In this document: positions 26,728 to 35,860 of the stretch, piece after piece
Layout: the number at the start of each line of letters is the position of its first letter
Position numbering within the stretch: position 1 is the first letter of the stretch
Assembly (NCBI GenBank): GCA_965247435.1
Contig: OZ252019.1
Coordinates: 2,542,001-2,606,000, forward strand
Direction: 5' to 3'
DNA: 64,000 nt
From: Ilyomonas sp965247435
GTDB taxonomy: Bacteria > Bacteroidota > Bacteroidia > Chitinophagales > Chitinophagaceae
Program-made: the position numbers and the translations under genes
The notes under the pieces: generated by a model
What the model was told of the DNA's origin: nothing
The model's database searches: none
What the model saw: only the letters and a program-made list of their open reading frames with translations

Positions 26728-28758
26728 ATGTATAAGGCCGTAACACTATCTTTTTTTCTTTTTCTTATATTGAATGCATCTGCGCAGCGAAAACAGGTTG
26801 ACAGCCTTCTGCAATTACTCACATCGGTAAAGGCAGACAGCAGCAAGGCCGCTATTTACACAGAGATTGGTAAGTTTTACACTTACAACAACAATGATAT
26901 AGCAATAGCATATTTCGGTAAATCCATTGCACTATTAAAAAGATTGGATAAGCCGCTGAAACTTGCCGGCAACTATTACAGCCTCGGCCATTGTTATCTG
27001 GAGAAAAGTAATTACGCAAAATCACTGGAAAATTATCTGTTATCCGTTGGCATTTATGAAAATTTGAAAGATAGTTTCAGGCTTGCCAATGCATTCATGT
27101 CTATTGCAAACGTGTATAGCTATAACAGCGATTTTAAAAAAGTGCTCGAGTACGATGATAAAGCCCAGGCTCTGATAATGGCGTTAAAAGATAGTACCTT
27201 TTTATCCAACTTTGCAGGGCAAAAAGGAAATTTTTACGGACAGCAGCAACGCTATGATTCTGCTTTGTTTTATTATAAACAAGGCTACGCAATTGCAAAG
27301 GCGATGAACAACAGATACGGTATTATCAATTCGCTTTCCAATATCGGGCTTACCTATAAACATCAGCACAATACAATCAAAGCACTTGCCTGTTTCGACA
27401 GTGTGATGGTCATTCATAAGAAAAATGCATTATCGCCTGATATATTATCTATGGTGTACAATAACATAGCTGCCACCTATTCGCAAATGGGGAACTATAC
27501 GATGGCAAAGAAAAATTTTGATAGCAGTATAACAATTGCCAGCGAAGCCGGCTTCCCGGATGTAGTTATGGAAAATTACCGCAACCTCGCCGATATGTAT
27601 GGCAATACCAACGATTATGGCCGGGAAGTTTATTATCTAAAAAAATACCATAGTTTAAAAGACAGCCTTTTTACGCGGGATACCAAAAATCAGCTAACCG
27701 AACTGGAAGCAGACTACCAGATAGGACAAAAAAATTCGGAACTGGTACAAAAGCAGGGTGAAGTAGAGAAACAAAAAAATGAAAGAAATCTGTTCCTTAT
27801 TATTGCAGTTGCAGCGGCCCTGGTTTTGCTGCTGCTTATTGTTTTTTACAGGCGTATCAACAGGAAAAACCTGTTGCTTACCGAAAAAAACAGCCAGATT
27901 AACGAGCAAAAAGAAGAGTTGCAACAAACCCTGCAACATCTTAAAAACACACAATCGCAACTGATACAAAGCGAGAAAATGGCTTCACTCGGCGAACTTA
28001 CTGCCGGCATAGCCCACGAGATTCAAAACCCGCTGAACTTCGTCAACAATTTTTCCGAACTGAACAGGGAGCTTTTGAATGAAATGAAAGACGAAGCGGA
28101 AAAAGGCAACCTGGATGAAGTAAAGGCAATAGCCAACGACCTAATAGAAAATGAACAAAAAATAAACCATCATGGTAAGCGCGCCGATTCTATTGTAAAA
28201 GGCATGCTGCAACATTCGCGTCAAACAAAAGGTGTAAAAGAACCAACTGATATAAACAAGTTGTGTGATGAATACCTGCGATTAAGTTATCATGGCTTGC
28301 GGGCAAAAGACAAAGGCTTCAATGCAGATTTTAAAACTGATTTTGATGAAAACTTGTCTGCCGACAAAGAAGGTTTCGGAAAAATAAATATTGTGCCGCA
28401 GGATATAGGAAGAGTATTACTCAATCTTTTTAACAATGCATTCTACGCAGTTTCAGAAAAGCAAAAGACCGCTGATAAAAACTATAAACCACTCGTAACC
28501 GTCTCAACTAAAAGCGCTTCTCCTTTGGAGAAAGGTTGGGTTGAGGTCGTTGTAAGCGATAATGGAAATGGCATTCCCCAGAACATCATTGATAAAATTT
28601 TTCAACCTTTTTTTACTACAAAACCAACCGGGCAGGGAACAGGTTTGGGCCTCAGCCTGAGTTATGATATTATTAAAGCGCACGGAGGTGATATAAAAGC
28701 AGAGACGAAGGAAGGAGAAGGAACCACATTTAATATTAATCTTACCCACAATAAGTAA
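26728..28758 (+). CDS. Histidine kinase 5 of the array: secreted TPR sensor, TM, HisKA, ATPase
   Basis: 676 residues: signal peptide 1-20 (...LNASAQ), six to seven TPR-like repeats (about 40-315; for example YGIINSLSNIGLTYKHQ and MVYNNIAATYSQMGNYTMA), a coiled coil, one membrane helix (354-374), a second coiled coil, H-box H430 and ATPase. It carries a small insert between the two core halves (LSADKEGFGKINIVPQD) that other copies lack. Its TAA stop abuts the ATG of kinase 6 with no gap (TAAATG), a strong sign of translational coupling. Confidence 0.95.
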   Translation: MYKAVTLSFFLFLILNASAQRKQVDSLLQLLTSVKADSSKAAIYTEIGKFYTYNNNDIAIAYFGKSIALLKRLDKPLKLAGNYYSLGHCYLEKSNYAKSLENYLLSVGIYENLKDSFRLANAFMSIANVYSYNSDFKKVLEYDDKAQALIMALKDSTFLSNFAGQKGNFYGQQQRYDSALFYYKQGYAIAKAMNNRYGIINSLSNIGLTYKHQHNTIKALACFDSVMVIHKKNALSPDILSMVYNNIAATYSQMGNYTMAKKNFDSSITIASEAGFPDVVMENYRNLADMYGNTNDYGREVYYLKKYHSLKDSLFTRDTKNQLTELEADYQIGQKNSELVQKQGEVEKQKNERNLFLIIAVAAALVLLLLIVFYRRINRKNLLLTEKNSQINEQKEELQQTLQHLKNTQSQLIQSEKMASLGELTAGIAHEIQNPLNFVNNFSELNRELLNEMKDEAEKGNLDEVKAIANDLIENEQKINHHGKRADSIVKGMLQHSRQTKGVKEPTDINKLCDEYLRLSYHGLRAKDKGFNADFKTDFDENLSADKEGFGKINIVPQDIGRVLLNLFNNAFYAVSEKQKTADKNYKPLVTVSTKSASPLEKGWVEVVVSDNGNGIPQNIIDKIFQPFFTTKPTGQGTGLGLSLSYDIIKAHGGDIKAETKEGEGTTFNINLTHNK

Positions 28759-30696
28759 ATGAAAAAATTACTGATTATTTTATATATTTTTTTAAATGCC
28801 GGAAAAGGATATTGCCAGGATGACCTGCTTGTAAAAAGCCAGATTGATTCAATCCTGCAAAAAATAGCTGTAGAAAAAAACACGGATAAACGTGTGAGCC
28901 TGATATTGAATATTTTCTTAACCAGGGTGGAAGCCTATCCGCATTTGGCATTGTACACGTACGAAAAATTATACCAGTTGGGGCAGGCTGATAATGACGA
29001 TATTACAAAAGCAATGGCATTAAGTTTTGCAGGACACGGTTACCGTATGTCCGGCAATTACATCAAGGGCCTGGAGTACCATCATAAGGCAATTGCCTTG
29101 GCAGAAATTACGGGCAACCCAACCGTTATCGCACTGGCGCAAATACTAATGGCACACCTGTACAAAGACCGGCAGGAATATAAAATAGCACTGCAGCTAT
29201 ATCTTGAAGCAAATAAAATTTCTCCTGACGCACCTGATGCAGCGCAGATTATTCACTGGTGCAGGATAAACCTGAGTTCCGTTTATCTTGCTACCAATCA
29301 ATTGGATTCCTGTATTTATTATGCAAAAAAAACAGCTTCTGAAAAAGACAGCTCTCCTTATTATTCTTCCAGCCTTGTAAACGTAGCTGGCGCATATAGC
29401 AAGATGGGTAAAATTAAAGAAGCGGAAAATTATTACCGCCGGGCTATAGCATATACCGAAGAAGAAAAAAGACCGAGATTAGTACAATTAACTTACCTGG
29501 GATTTGCTGAACATTTTCGCAGGATAAATCAAACGGACTCCTGTATATATTATGCAAAAAAAGCACTGGCAGTTTTAAATAACACGGAATTCGGTTTTTT
29601 GTCACTCGCACCGGCCAAGTTATTAATGAATGTGTACCAGGAAAGCAACGCCGACAGCACATTGAAATATCTGAAAATATATACTGCTGCAAATGACAGT
29701 GTATTTAGCAACAGGGCCAATGAGCAATTGCAAATGATGACTTTTGAAGAGGATTTGCGTCAGCGCAATGCAGCCAGTGAAAAAATTGCCTATCAAAACA
29801 AAATCAAATCAAATGTGCTCTTTGGAGGATTGGCTTTGTTCTCACTGATCGCCATTATTCTGTATAGAAATAACCTGCAAAAGCAAAAAGCCAATACAGT
29901 GCTGAAGCAAACCCTTGGCGATTTAAAGGCAACGCAGGCCCAATTAATCCAATCAGAAAAAATGGCCAGCCTTGGCGAGTTGACTGCCGGCATTGCACAT
30001 GAAATTCAAAACCCTTTAAACTTTGTCAATAATTTTAGTGAAGTAAACAGCGAATTAGTTGATGAAATAGAAAATGAAAACAGTATAGATGAAATAAAAA
30101 CAATTGCAGCCGATATAAAGCTCAACAGTGAAAAGATTTTATTTCATGGCAGGCGTGCCGACGCTATTGTAAAAGGGATGTTGCAACACTCAAGGCAAAC
30201 AAAAGGCATAAAAGAGCCAACAGATATAAATGCTTTGTGCGATGAATACTTACGCTTGAGCTATCATGGCCTGCGGGCAAAAGACAAAGGCTTTAATGCA
30301 GATTTTAAAACCAATTTTGATGAAACGATTGAAAAAATAAAAATCGTTCCCCAGGATATCGGCAGGGTGTTATTAAATCTTTTTAATAATGCATTTTATG
30401 CTGTGAATGAAAAGCAGAAGACAAGTGATGAAAAATATAAACCGCTTGTTTCGGTTCAAACAAAAAAAGTAAACGACAAAATTGAAATAACAGTCAGCGA
30501 TAATGGGAGCGGCATTCCACAAAATATCACAGATAAAATTTTCCACCCGTTCTTTACCACGAAACCCACCGGTCAGGGCACGGGTTTGGGTTTGAGTTTG
30601 GCTTATGATATAATTACTAAAGAGCATAACGGAACTATAAAAGTGGAGAGCAAAGAAGGCGAAGGAAGTATGTTTATAATTCAATTACTAAGTTAA
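28759..30696 (+). CDS. Histidine kinase 6 of the array: secreted TPR sensor, TM, HisKA, ATPase
   Basis: 645 residues: signal peptide 1-20 (...GKGYCQ), TPR-like region about 45-315 with a repeated SCIYYAKK motif (at about 184 and 261), a membrane helix (351-369), a coiled coil, H-box H414 and ATPase. Core differences from its siblings: FHPFFTTKP instead of FQPFFTTKP, and SLAYDIITKEHNGTI in place of SLSYDIIKAHGGTI, a variant partly shared with kinase 1 (YDIITKGHGG). It starts directly at the stop of kinase 5 and is followed 12 bp later by kinase 7. Confidence 0.95.
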   Translation: MKKLLIILYIFLNAGKGYCQDDLLVKSQIDSILQKIAVEKNTDKRVSLILNIFLTRVEAYPHLALYTYEKLYQLGQADNDDITKAMALSFAGHGYRMSGNYIKGLEYHHKAIALAEITGNPTVIALAQILMAHLYKDRQEYKIALQLYLEANKISPDAPDAAQIIHWCRINLSSVYLATNQLDSCIYYAKKTASEKDSSPYYSSSLVNVAGAYSKMGKIKEAENYYRRAIAYTEEEKRPRLVQLTYLGFAEHFRRINQTDSCIYYAKKALAVLNNTEFGFLSLAPAKLLMNVYQESNADSTLKYLKIYTAANDSVFSNRANEQLQMMTFEEDLRQRNAASEKIAYQNKIKSNVLFGGLALFSLIAIILYRNNLQKQKANTVLKQTLGDLKATQAQLIQSEKMASLGELTAGIAHEIQNPLNFVNNFSEVNSELVDEIENENSIDEIKTIAADIKLNSEKILFHGRRADAIVKGMLQHSRQTKGIKEPTDINALCDEYLRLSYHGLRAKDKGFNADFKTNFDETIEKIKIVPQDIGRVLLNLFNNAFYAVNEKQKTSDEKYKPLVSVQTKKVNDKIEITVSDNGSGIPQNITDKIFHPFFTTKPTGQGTGLGLSLAYDIITKEHNGTIKVESKEGEGSMFIIQLLS

Positions 30697-30708
30697 ACAT
30701 GGCGAATT

Positions 30709-32698
30709 ATGAGATTACCTGTGGGTATAATTTTAGTGTTTTGCGTTCATTTTTCCTATGCGCAAAGCTTCTATAATATGGATAGTTTAAAATCTTCTCT
30801 CAAAAGTTCTAAACCAGATACTTCAAGAGTGTTAACGCTTGCAGCGCTTAGCTTTAATTATGCTTTTATACAACCTGACACAGGGATGGTGTATGGGCAA
30901 CAGGCTATAGCGCTTGCAAAAAAAATCAATGATGAAAAAGGTGAAGCGGTAGCTATGGATTCGTATGGCTGGGCTTTGTGGGCCTATGCAGATTATGATA
31001 AAGCAGCTGATTTCGCACTGAGATCATTACAGCTGTTTAACAAACAGAAAGATTTTGAAATGATAGTCTCTGCCAACAATTTATTAGCATGCATTTTTAG
31101 GGACGTGAATGATTACTCTATCGCTTTAAACTATAGTAACAATGCAATGGAGTTGGTTGATTCACTTCACTTTTATAATAAAGATATTGGTATAGCCGGA
31201 TCGTGGGGAACTACCCTTACTATTCGAAGCACTGTTTTTCTTGTTGGTAATAAACTTGACTCGGCTGAATATTATATAAATAAATTTTTCCAGGTTAATT
31301 CTTTAACTAACAATAGTGGCTTTGCAGTAAATACTTTGGCAAGAATTACTGTCGCAAAAAAAGATTTTTCAAAAGCCTTGTATTATTTCAAAACTTCAAT
31401 TACTAATGGCTCTCTTGCACAAGTTGACATGTTGGATACTTATGTAGGAATAGCGGACTTATACCTGAAAACCGGGAATATAGACTCGTCTATTTATTAT
31501 TGTAAAAAAATACTGGAAAAAGGCTCTACTACTTTTTATAGAAGAGCAATTAGTGATGCAGTTAGCATACTTGCCAATTGTTATAAACACCAGAAAAATA
31601 ATGATAGCACTATCAAGTATCTCGAATTAAATATATCAATGAAAGACAGTCTTTACAACCAGGAAAAGATTCGCTCCATCCAAAATTTGAATTTTAATTC
31701 GCAACTGCAAAAACAGGAAGAAGAAGCCACGAAAGCGGAATTGGAAAACCGAATAAAATTTTATATGCTATTTGGATTGCTTGGCGTTTTTCTGTTAGTT
31801 GGTATTATTCTTTTAAGAAACAATCAGCAAAGAAAAAAGGCCAATATTGTTTTGCAGGAACAAAAAACCAAAGTTGAAAGCACTTTATCTGAATTAAAAT
31901 CAACCCAACAACAACTTATACAATACGAAAAGATGGCTTCGCTTGGAGAGCTTACCGCCGGTATTGCACATGAAATACAAAACCCATTAAACTTCGTCAA
32001 TAATTTTTCTGATGTAAATAAAGAACTGCTTGAAGAATTAAAGGAGGAAGCTGATAAAGGCAATATTGAAGAAATAAAAGCAATAGCAAGCGATATAATT
32101 GGTAATGAAGAAAAAATCAATCATCATGGCAGGCGCGCTGATGCCATTGTAAAAGGCATGTTGCAACATTCAAGGCAAACAAAAGGCATACAGGAACCAA
32201 CAGATATTAATACGTTGTGTGATGAATATTTACGTCTTTCTTACCATGGCCTGCGGGCAAAAGACAAAGGCTTTAATGCAGATTTTGAAACAGATTTTGA
32301 TAAGACAATTGGTAAAATAAACATCGTTCCGCAGGATGTGGGCAGAGTGTTGCTTAATCTTTTCAACAATGCTTTTTATGCAGTGAATGAAAAAAAGAAA
32401 ACGGCGGGAGAAACATACCAGCCAATCGTTTCGGTAACCACAAAGCGTTCTTCCGTCCTCTCCTTTGGAGAGGGCCGGGGTGCGGTCACTATTACCGTAA
32501 AAGACAATGGCAACGGCATTCCGCAAAACATCGTTGATAAAATCTTTCAGCCCTTCTTTACCACCAAGCCGACAGGCGCAGGGAACGGGTTTAGGTTTAT
32601 CATTAAGCTACGACATTGTAAAAGCGCACGGCGGTTTGCTTACCGTAAACTCAGAACAAGGTAATTTTGCAGAATTCATTATGGTATTACCAGTATAA
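30709..32698 (+). pseudogene. Histidine kinase 7 of the array, frameshifted in the ATPase domain
   Basis: TPR histidine kinase with signal peptide 1-19 (...VHFSYAQ), TPR-like region about 40-315, membrane helix 350-369, H-box H421 and ATPase N, G1 and F boxes. Right after FFTTKPTG (near base 32580) the frame shifts. The original frame continues as unrelated sequence and stops at 32664, while the expected G2 box and tail (GTGLGLSLSYDIVKAHGG ... MVLPV) continue in the +1 frame to 32698. The total length is 3n+1, so one extra base lies in the stretch GGGAACGGG. Loss of G2 should impair ATP-lid function. It could be a real mutation, a sequencing error or, less likely, programmed frameshifting. 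QLIQYEKM replaces the usual QLIQSEKM. Confidence 0.9.
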
Positions 32699-32748
32699 AA
32701 TATCAACTTTACACGCCGGTTACACTATATTATTTTTAATAAAACCCT

Positions 32749-33141
32749 ATGACTAACATGATGAAGATATTAGTAGTAGATGATGAGCAAGATGTGAAAA
32801 CTTTATTTGAACAGCGTTTCCGGAAAGAAATACGCAGCGAGGCGGTAAGTTTTGCTTTTGCTTATTCCGGAGAAGATGCCCTGAACTATCTCCATCACCA
32901 TTTTCATGAAGCCGTGCTTATTTTATCGGATATTAATATGCCCGGCATGAGCGGGCTCGAACTGTTGAAACAAATAAAAAAAACCTATGAGCAGCCACCG
33001 CCTGTTGTAATGATGATTACCGCTTACGGCGATGTGGAAAATTACAAAGCTGCAATTGATTTAGGCGCCGATGGCTTTTTAACCAAGCCCCTTGATTTTA
33101 TTATGCTAAAAGAAAAACTAAAACTGCAAGCAGATGCCTAA
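32749..33141 (+). CDS. Stand-alone receiver (CheY-like) response regulator
   Basis: 130-residue single receiver domain with no output domain. The acidic pair D11/D12 (ILVVDDEQD), phospho-acceptor D61 (LILSDINMPGMSGLELL), switch T91 (MMITAYGDVENY) and K113 (FLTKPLDF) are all present, so it should be phosphorylatable. It follows the last kinase by 50 bp and overlaps the start of the receiver-cyclase gene by 8 bp (ATGCCTAA). It may act as a phosphate sink, as an intermediate, or by protein binding; the sequence does not decide. In-frame ATGs at 32758 and 32761 are alternative starts. Confidence 0.93.
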   Translation: MTNMMKILVVDDEQDVKTLFEQRFRKEIRSEAVSFAFAYSGEDALNYLHHHFHEAVLILSDINMPGMSGLELLKQIKKTYEQPPPVVMMITAYGDVENYKAAIDLGADGFLTKPLDFIMLKEKLKLQADA

Positions 33142-34171
33142 AATATTGGTTGCGGACGATGAAACAGACCTGGAGATACTGATTAAACAAAAGTTCAGAA
33201 AACAAATAAGAGAGCGGCAATACGAATTTGTTTTCGCATTTAATGGTGTGGAAGCACTACAAAAAATACAGCAGCAGCCCGACATAGATGTTGTCTTTAG
33301 CGATATTAACATGCCGGAAATGGACGGCCTTACCTTGCTGGAAAAGCTATCCGTTACAAGCCCGCTTATCAAAGCGGTTATTGTGTCTGCCTACGGCGAT
33401 ATGGATAATATACGCAGTGCGATGAACCGTGGCGCCTTCGATTTTATATGCAAGCCTGTTAATTTTGAAGACTTGGAAATTACGCTGAACAAAACGATGC
33501 AGCATGTACTGCAAATGAAACAAACGCTGAAAGCTATTAAAGAAAACAATATCCTGCGCATGTATGTAGATGAAGCGGTACTTAATTTTATGAGCGGCCA
33601 GGAATTTGAAAGCTCGCTGATGGTAAACGAGACAGTGGAGGCAACCGTTGTATTCATGGATATCTGCGGATTTACCGCGCTTACCGAATCGGAGCCTGCC
33701 GATAAAGTGGTACGCCTGCTGAATAAATATTTTGATGTGATGGTGAAAGAGATACTGGCGCAGAATGGTTACGTAGATAAATTTATCGGCGATGCAATTA
33801 TGGCGGTCTTTCGTGGCGATTTTAATTTGGACCGGGCTATTGATGCAAGCCTTGCCGTACGCAACCAGATCAACAGCCTGGCCGGTTCTGCCGAGTTAAA
33901 TTTTACGCCCAAGGTATCCATTGGCATCAACTGCGGCGAGCTTATTTCCGGCAATATCGGCTCTGCAAATCTCCGCCGGCTCGATTATACGGTAATTGGC
34001 GATGTGGTAAATACAGCACAGCGGCTGCAGGTGCATGGCAAGCCAGGACAAATAACTATTTCTGAAGCGGCATTTGAAAAGATAAAAGAATCTTTCAACT
34101 GTAACCGGATCGGGGAAATTGTTATGAAAAACAAAGCCAACCCGCTGGTGGTATATGAAGTGCTGGATTGA
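33134..34171 (+). CDS. Receiver domain fused to class III adenylate cyclase
   Basis: 345-residue response regulator with an enzymatic output. Receiver 1-120 (phospho-acceptor D57 in VVFSDINMPEMDGLTLLE, K107 in FICKPVNF), a helical linker, and a class III nucleotide cyclase domain about 167-340. Both metal aspartates (D176 in VVFMDICGF, D220 in KFIGDAIMAVF) and the transition-state pair N293 and R297 (VVNTAQRL) are present. The base-selecting residues are K216 and T286, the Lys/Thr combination typical of bacterial class IIIb adenylate cyclases, so cAMP is the expected product. It ends the kinase array and is the likely output of the cluster (inference). Confidence 0.94.
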   Translation: MPKILVADDETDLEILIKQKFRKQIRERQYEFVFAFNGVEALQKIQQQPDIDVVFSDINMPEMDGLTLLEKLSVTSPLIKAVIVSAYGDMDNIRSAMNRGAFDFICKPVNFEDLEITLNKTMQHVLQMKQTLKAIKENNILRMYVDEAVLNFMSGQEFESSLMVNETVEATVVFMDICGFTALTESEPADKVVRLLNKYFDVMVKEILAQNGYVDKFIGDAIMAVFRGDFNLDRAIDASLAVRNQINSLAGSAELNFTPKVSIGINCGELISGNIGSANLRRLDYTVIGDVVNTAQRLQVHGKPGQITISEAAFEKIKESFNCNRIGEIVMKNKANPLVVYEVLD

Positions 34172-34288
34172 ATATGTTCAATGTTTACCGTTACCGTTCT
34201 TAAAAACGTAATATTGATGAGCCGTTGCCTAAACTTGCAATTCTAACGCTTCAATTAATTATTAACCATTACCCCCGATCATCAATCA

Positions 34289-35167
34289 TCAATGCCTTGC
34301 CCGCCGCTTGATTATACCGCCGGAGGCTTCTTTAATAGAGCTTGCAAATACAAAAGCCTTAGGATCTATCTCGTAAATAAGGTTCTTTAATTTGCGCATC
34401 TCGAGGCGCGTAATTACTGTGAAAATTATATCGGCATTGCTATGCACTTCAAATGCGCCGGGCAGGTAACCGCGCTCGCCTTTATATACCGTTATGCCTC
34501 TGCCCATTTCATTCACCAGCCTGTTTTTTATGGTTTCGCTTTGCGAAGAAATAATGGTAACGCCGGTGTATTCTTCAATACCTTCCACTACATAATCAAC
34601 CGTTTTAGTAGCTACAAAATAGGTGAGCATCGAGTACAGAGAGGTTTGAAGACCAAACTTGATAGCGGCGATGCTAAAGATGATGATATTAATAGCAAAA
34701 ACAATTTCGGTTACGGTAAAGCTGGACCTTTTACCGGTGTAAAGACCCAGTACTTCAATGCCATCTAATGCACAGCCGGCGCGCATGGTAAGCCCGATGC
34801 CGATACCTATAAAAAAACCGCCGAAGATAGAAACCAGCAGCTTATCGGACGTAACGACCGGGTACGGAAAATAAGAGAAGCACACGCCCAGTAAGATAAT
34901 ACAGGCAAACGTTTTAATAGCAAACTCCCAATTGATAACATAGGCGCTCATGATTATAAGCGGAATATTGGCAATAATAATTACATAAGAAAGGTTGAAA
35001 TGATACAGCTCATGAATAAGCAGTGAAATACCGCTGATGCCGCCGTCAAAAAACTGGTTGGGCACCAGGAAGCTTCTTAATCCAAAACCTGCGGTAATAA
35101 CGCCTGCCAGCATTAAAAGTGCATCTTTAAATATAGCAGCAGCACTGTGTGTGTGTGATTTACTCAT
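34289..35167 (-). CDS. YitT family membrane protein (DUF161 plus DUF2179)
   Basis: 292-residue YitT family protein: five hydrophobic segments in residues 12-190 (including FFDGGISGISLLIHELYHF and GCALDGIEVLGLYTG), then a cytoplasmic DUF2179 domain about 210-285 (TGVTIISSQSETIKNRLVNE; TRLEMRKLKNLIYEIDPKAF). Function of the family is not established. It lies 4 bp after the HD-domain gene and is probably cotranscribed with it. The 117-bp region downstream, convergent with the cyclase gene, shows no obvious terminator. Confidence 0.92.
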   Translation of the reverse strand: MSKSHTHSAAAIFKDALLMLAGVITAGFGLRSFLVPNQFFDGGISGISLLIHELYHFNLSYVIIIANIPLIIMSAYVINWEFAIKTFACIILLGVCFSYFPYPVVTSDKLLVSIFGGFFIGIGIGLTMRAGCALDGIEVLGLYTGKRSSFTVTEIVFAINIIIFSIAAIKFGLQTSLYSMLTYFVATKTVDYVVEGIEEYTGVTIISSQSETIKNRLVNEMGRGITVYKGERGYLPGAFEVHSNADIIFTVITRLEMRKLKNLIYEIDPKAFVFASSIKEASGGIIKRRARH

Positions 35168-35171
35168 GTTT

Positions 35172-35753
35172 CTATAGGCTCGTTTTTGTCATTACCGTAC
35201 GCAGGTTGTGGAGCTTGTTATGGTTAAGCTTTTGCCTCGCTGTTTCGGTGAAATAAGTGTGTGCAGATAAAAAATGTACCTGTCTTTTATTCCATACTTC
35301 ATAGGAATCTATTAACTGAAGTGCCTGTAACTCGCGGTAAAGGTTGTCGCCATATTCTTTAAATTTATCGGTGCCAAGGTAGAATAAATCGGCATCACAC
35401 AAAACCGCTGCTACATGGCTGTCCGGATGCTGCGGCGTTTTGGTTGCCATTATCAGTTTGCAAACTGTTTCGATATCCCGGTTACTGCAATGATAGGCGG
35501 GCAAAATTTTACGGGCAATCTCACAGCTTACCTGCTCATGGTTTACCGTTGTGGCAATGAAGCCGGTATCATGAAATAAGGACGCAATAATAAGGATGAG
35601 TTTTTCCTCTTCAGGTATATTTTCCGCTTCTGCAAGCAGTAATGCTGCAGCCAAAACATCTTTGGTATGCTGAAGATTATGGTAATACAGTTGCTTTGGA
35701 AGTTGTTTGGCTAAAAAGTCAAAAACATATTCCTGAAGTGCTTTTATTTCCAT
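35172..35753 (-). CDS. HD-domain phosphohydrolase-like protein
   Basis: 193-residue HD superfamily protein with the metal-binding set H29 (NLQHT), H61-D62 (SLFHDTGF) and D120/D122 (VLCDADLFYLGT). Members hydrolyse phosphate esters or anhydrides of nucleotides or signalling molecules; the substrate here is unknown. There is no RelA/SpoT synthetase or c-di-NMP domain. It is the first gene of a two-gene unit with the YitT family gene. No membrane segment or signal peptide is seen. Confidence 0.87.
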   Translation of the reverse strand: MEIKALQEYVFDFLAKQLPKQLYYHNLQHTKDVLAAALLLAEAENIPEEEKLILIIASLFHDTGFIATTVNHEQVSCEIARKILPAYHCSNRDIETVCKLIMATKTPQHPDSHVAAVLCDADLFYLGTDKFKEYGDNLYRELQALQLIDSYEVWNKRQVHFLSAHTYFTETARQKLNHNKLHNLRTVMTKTSL

Positions 35754-35860
35754 TATTACCTATACATCTTTAGACCGGTAAAATTATTGAATTTGCTTAA
35801 GGCGCTATAGCGTATTTCCGAAACTGATACAGCAATCGTAACGTGGGTTCCCCGGTTTGA

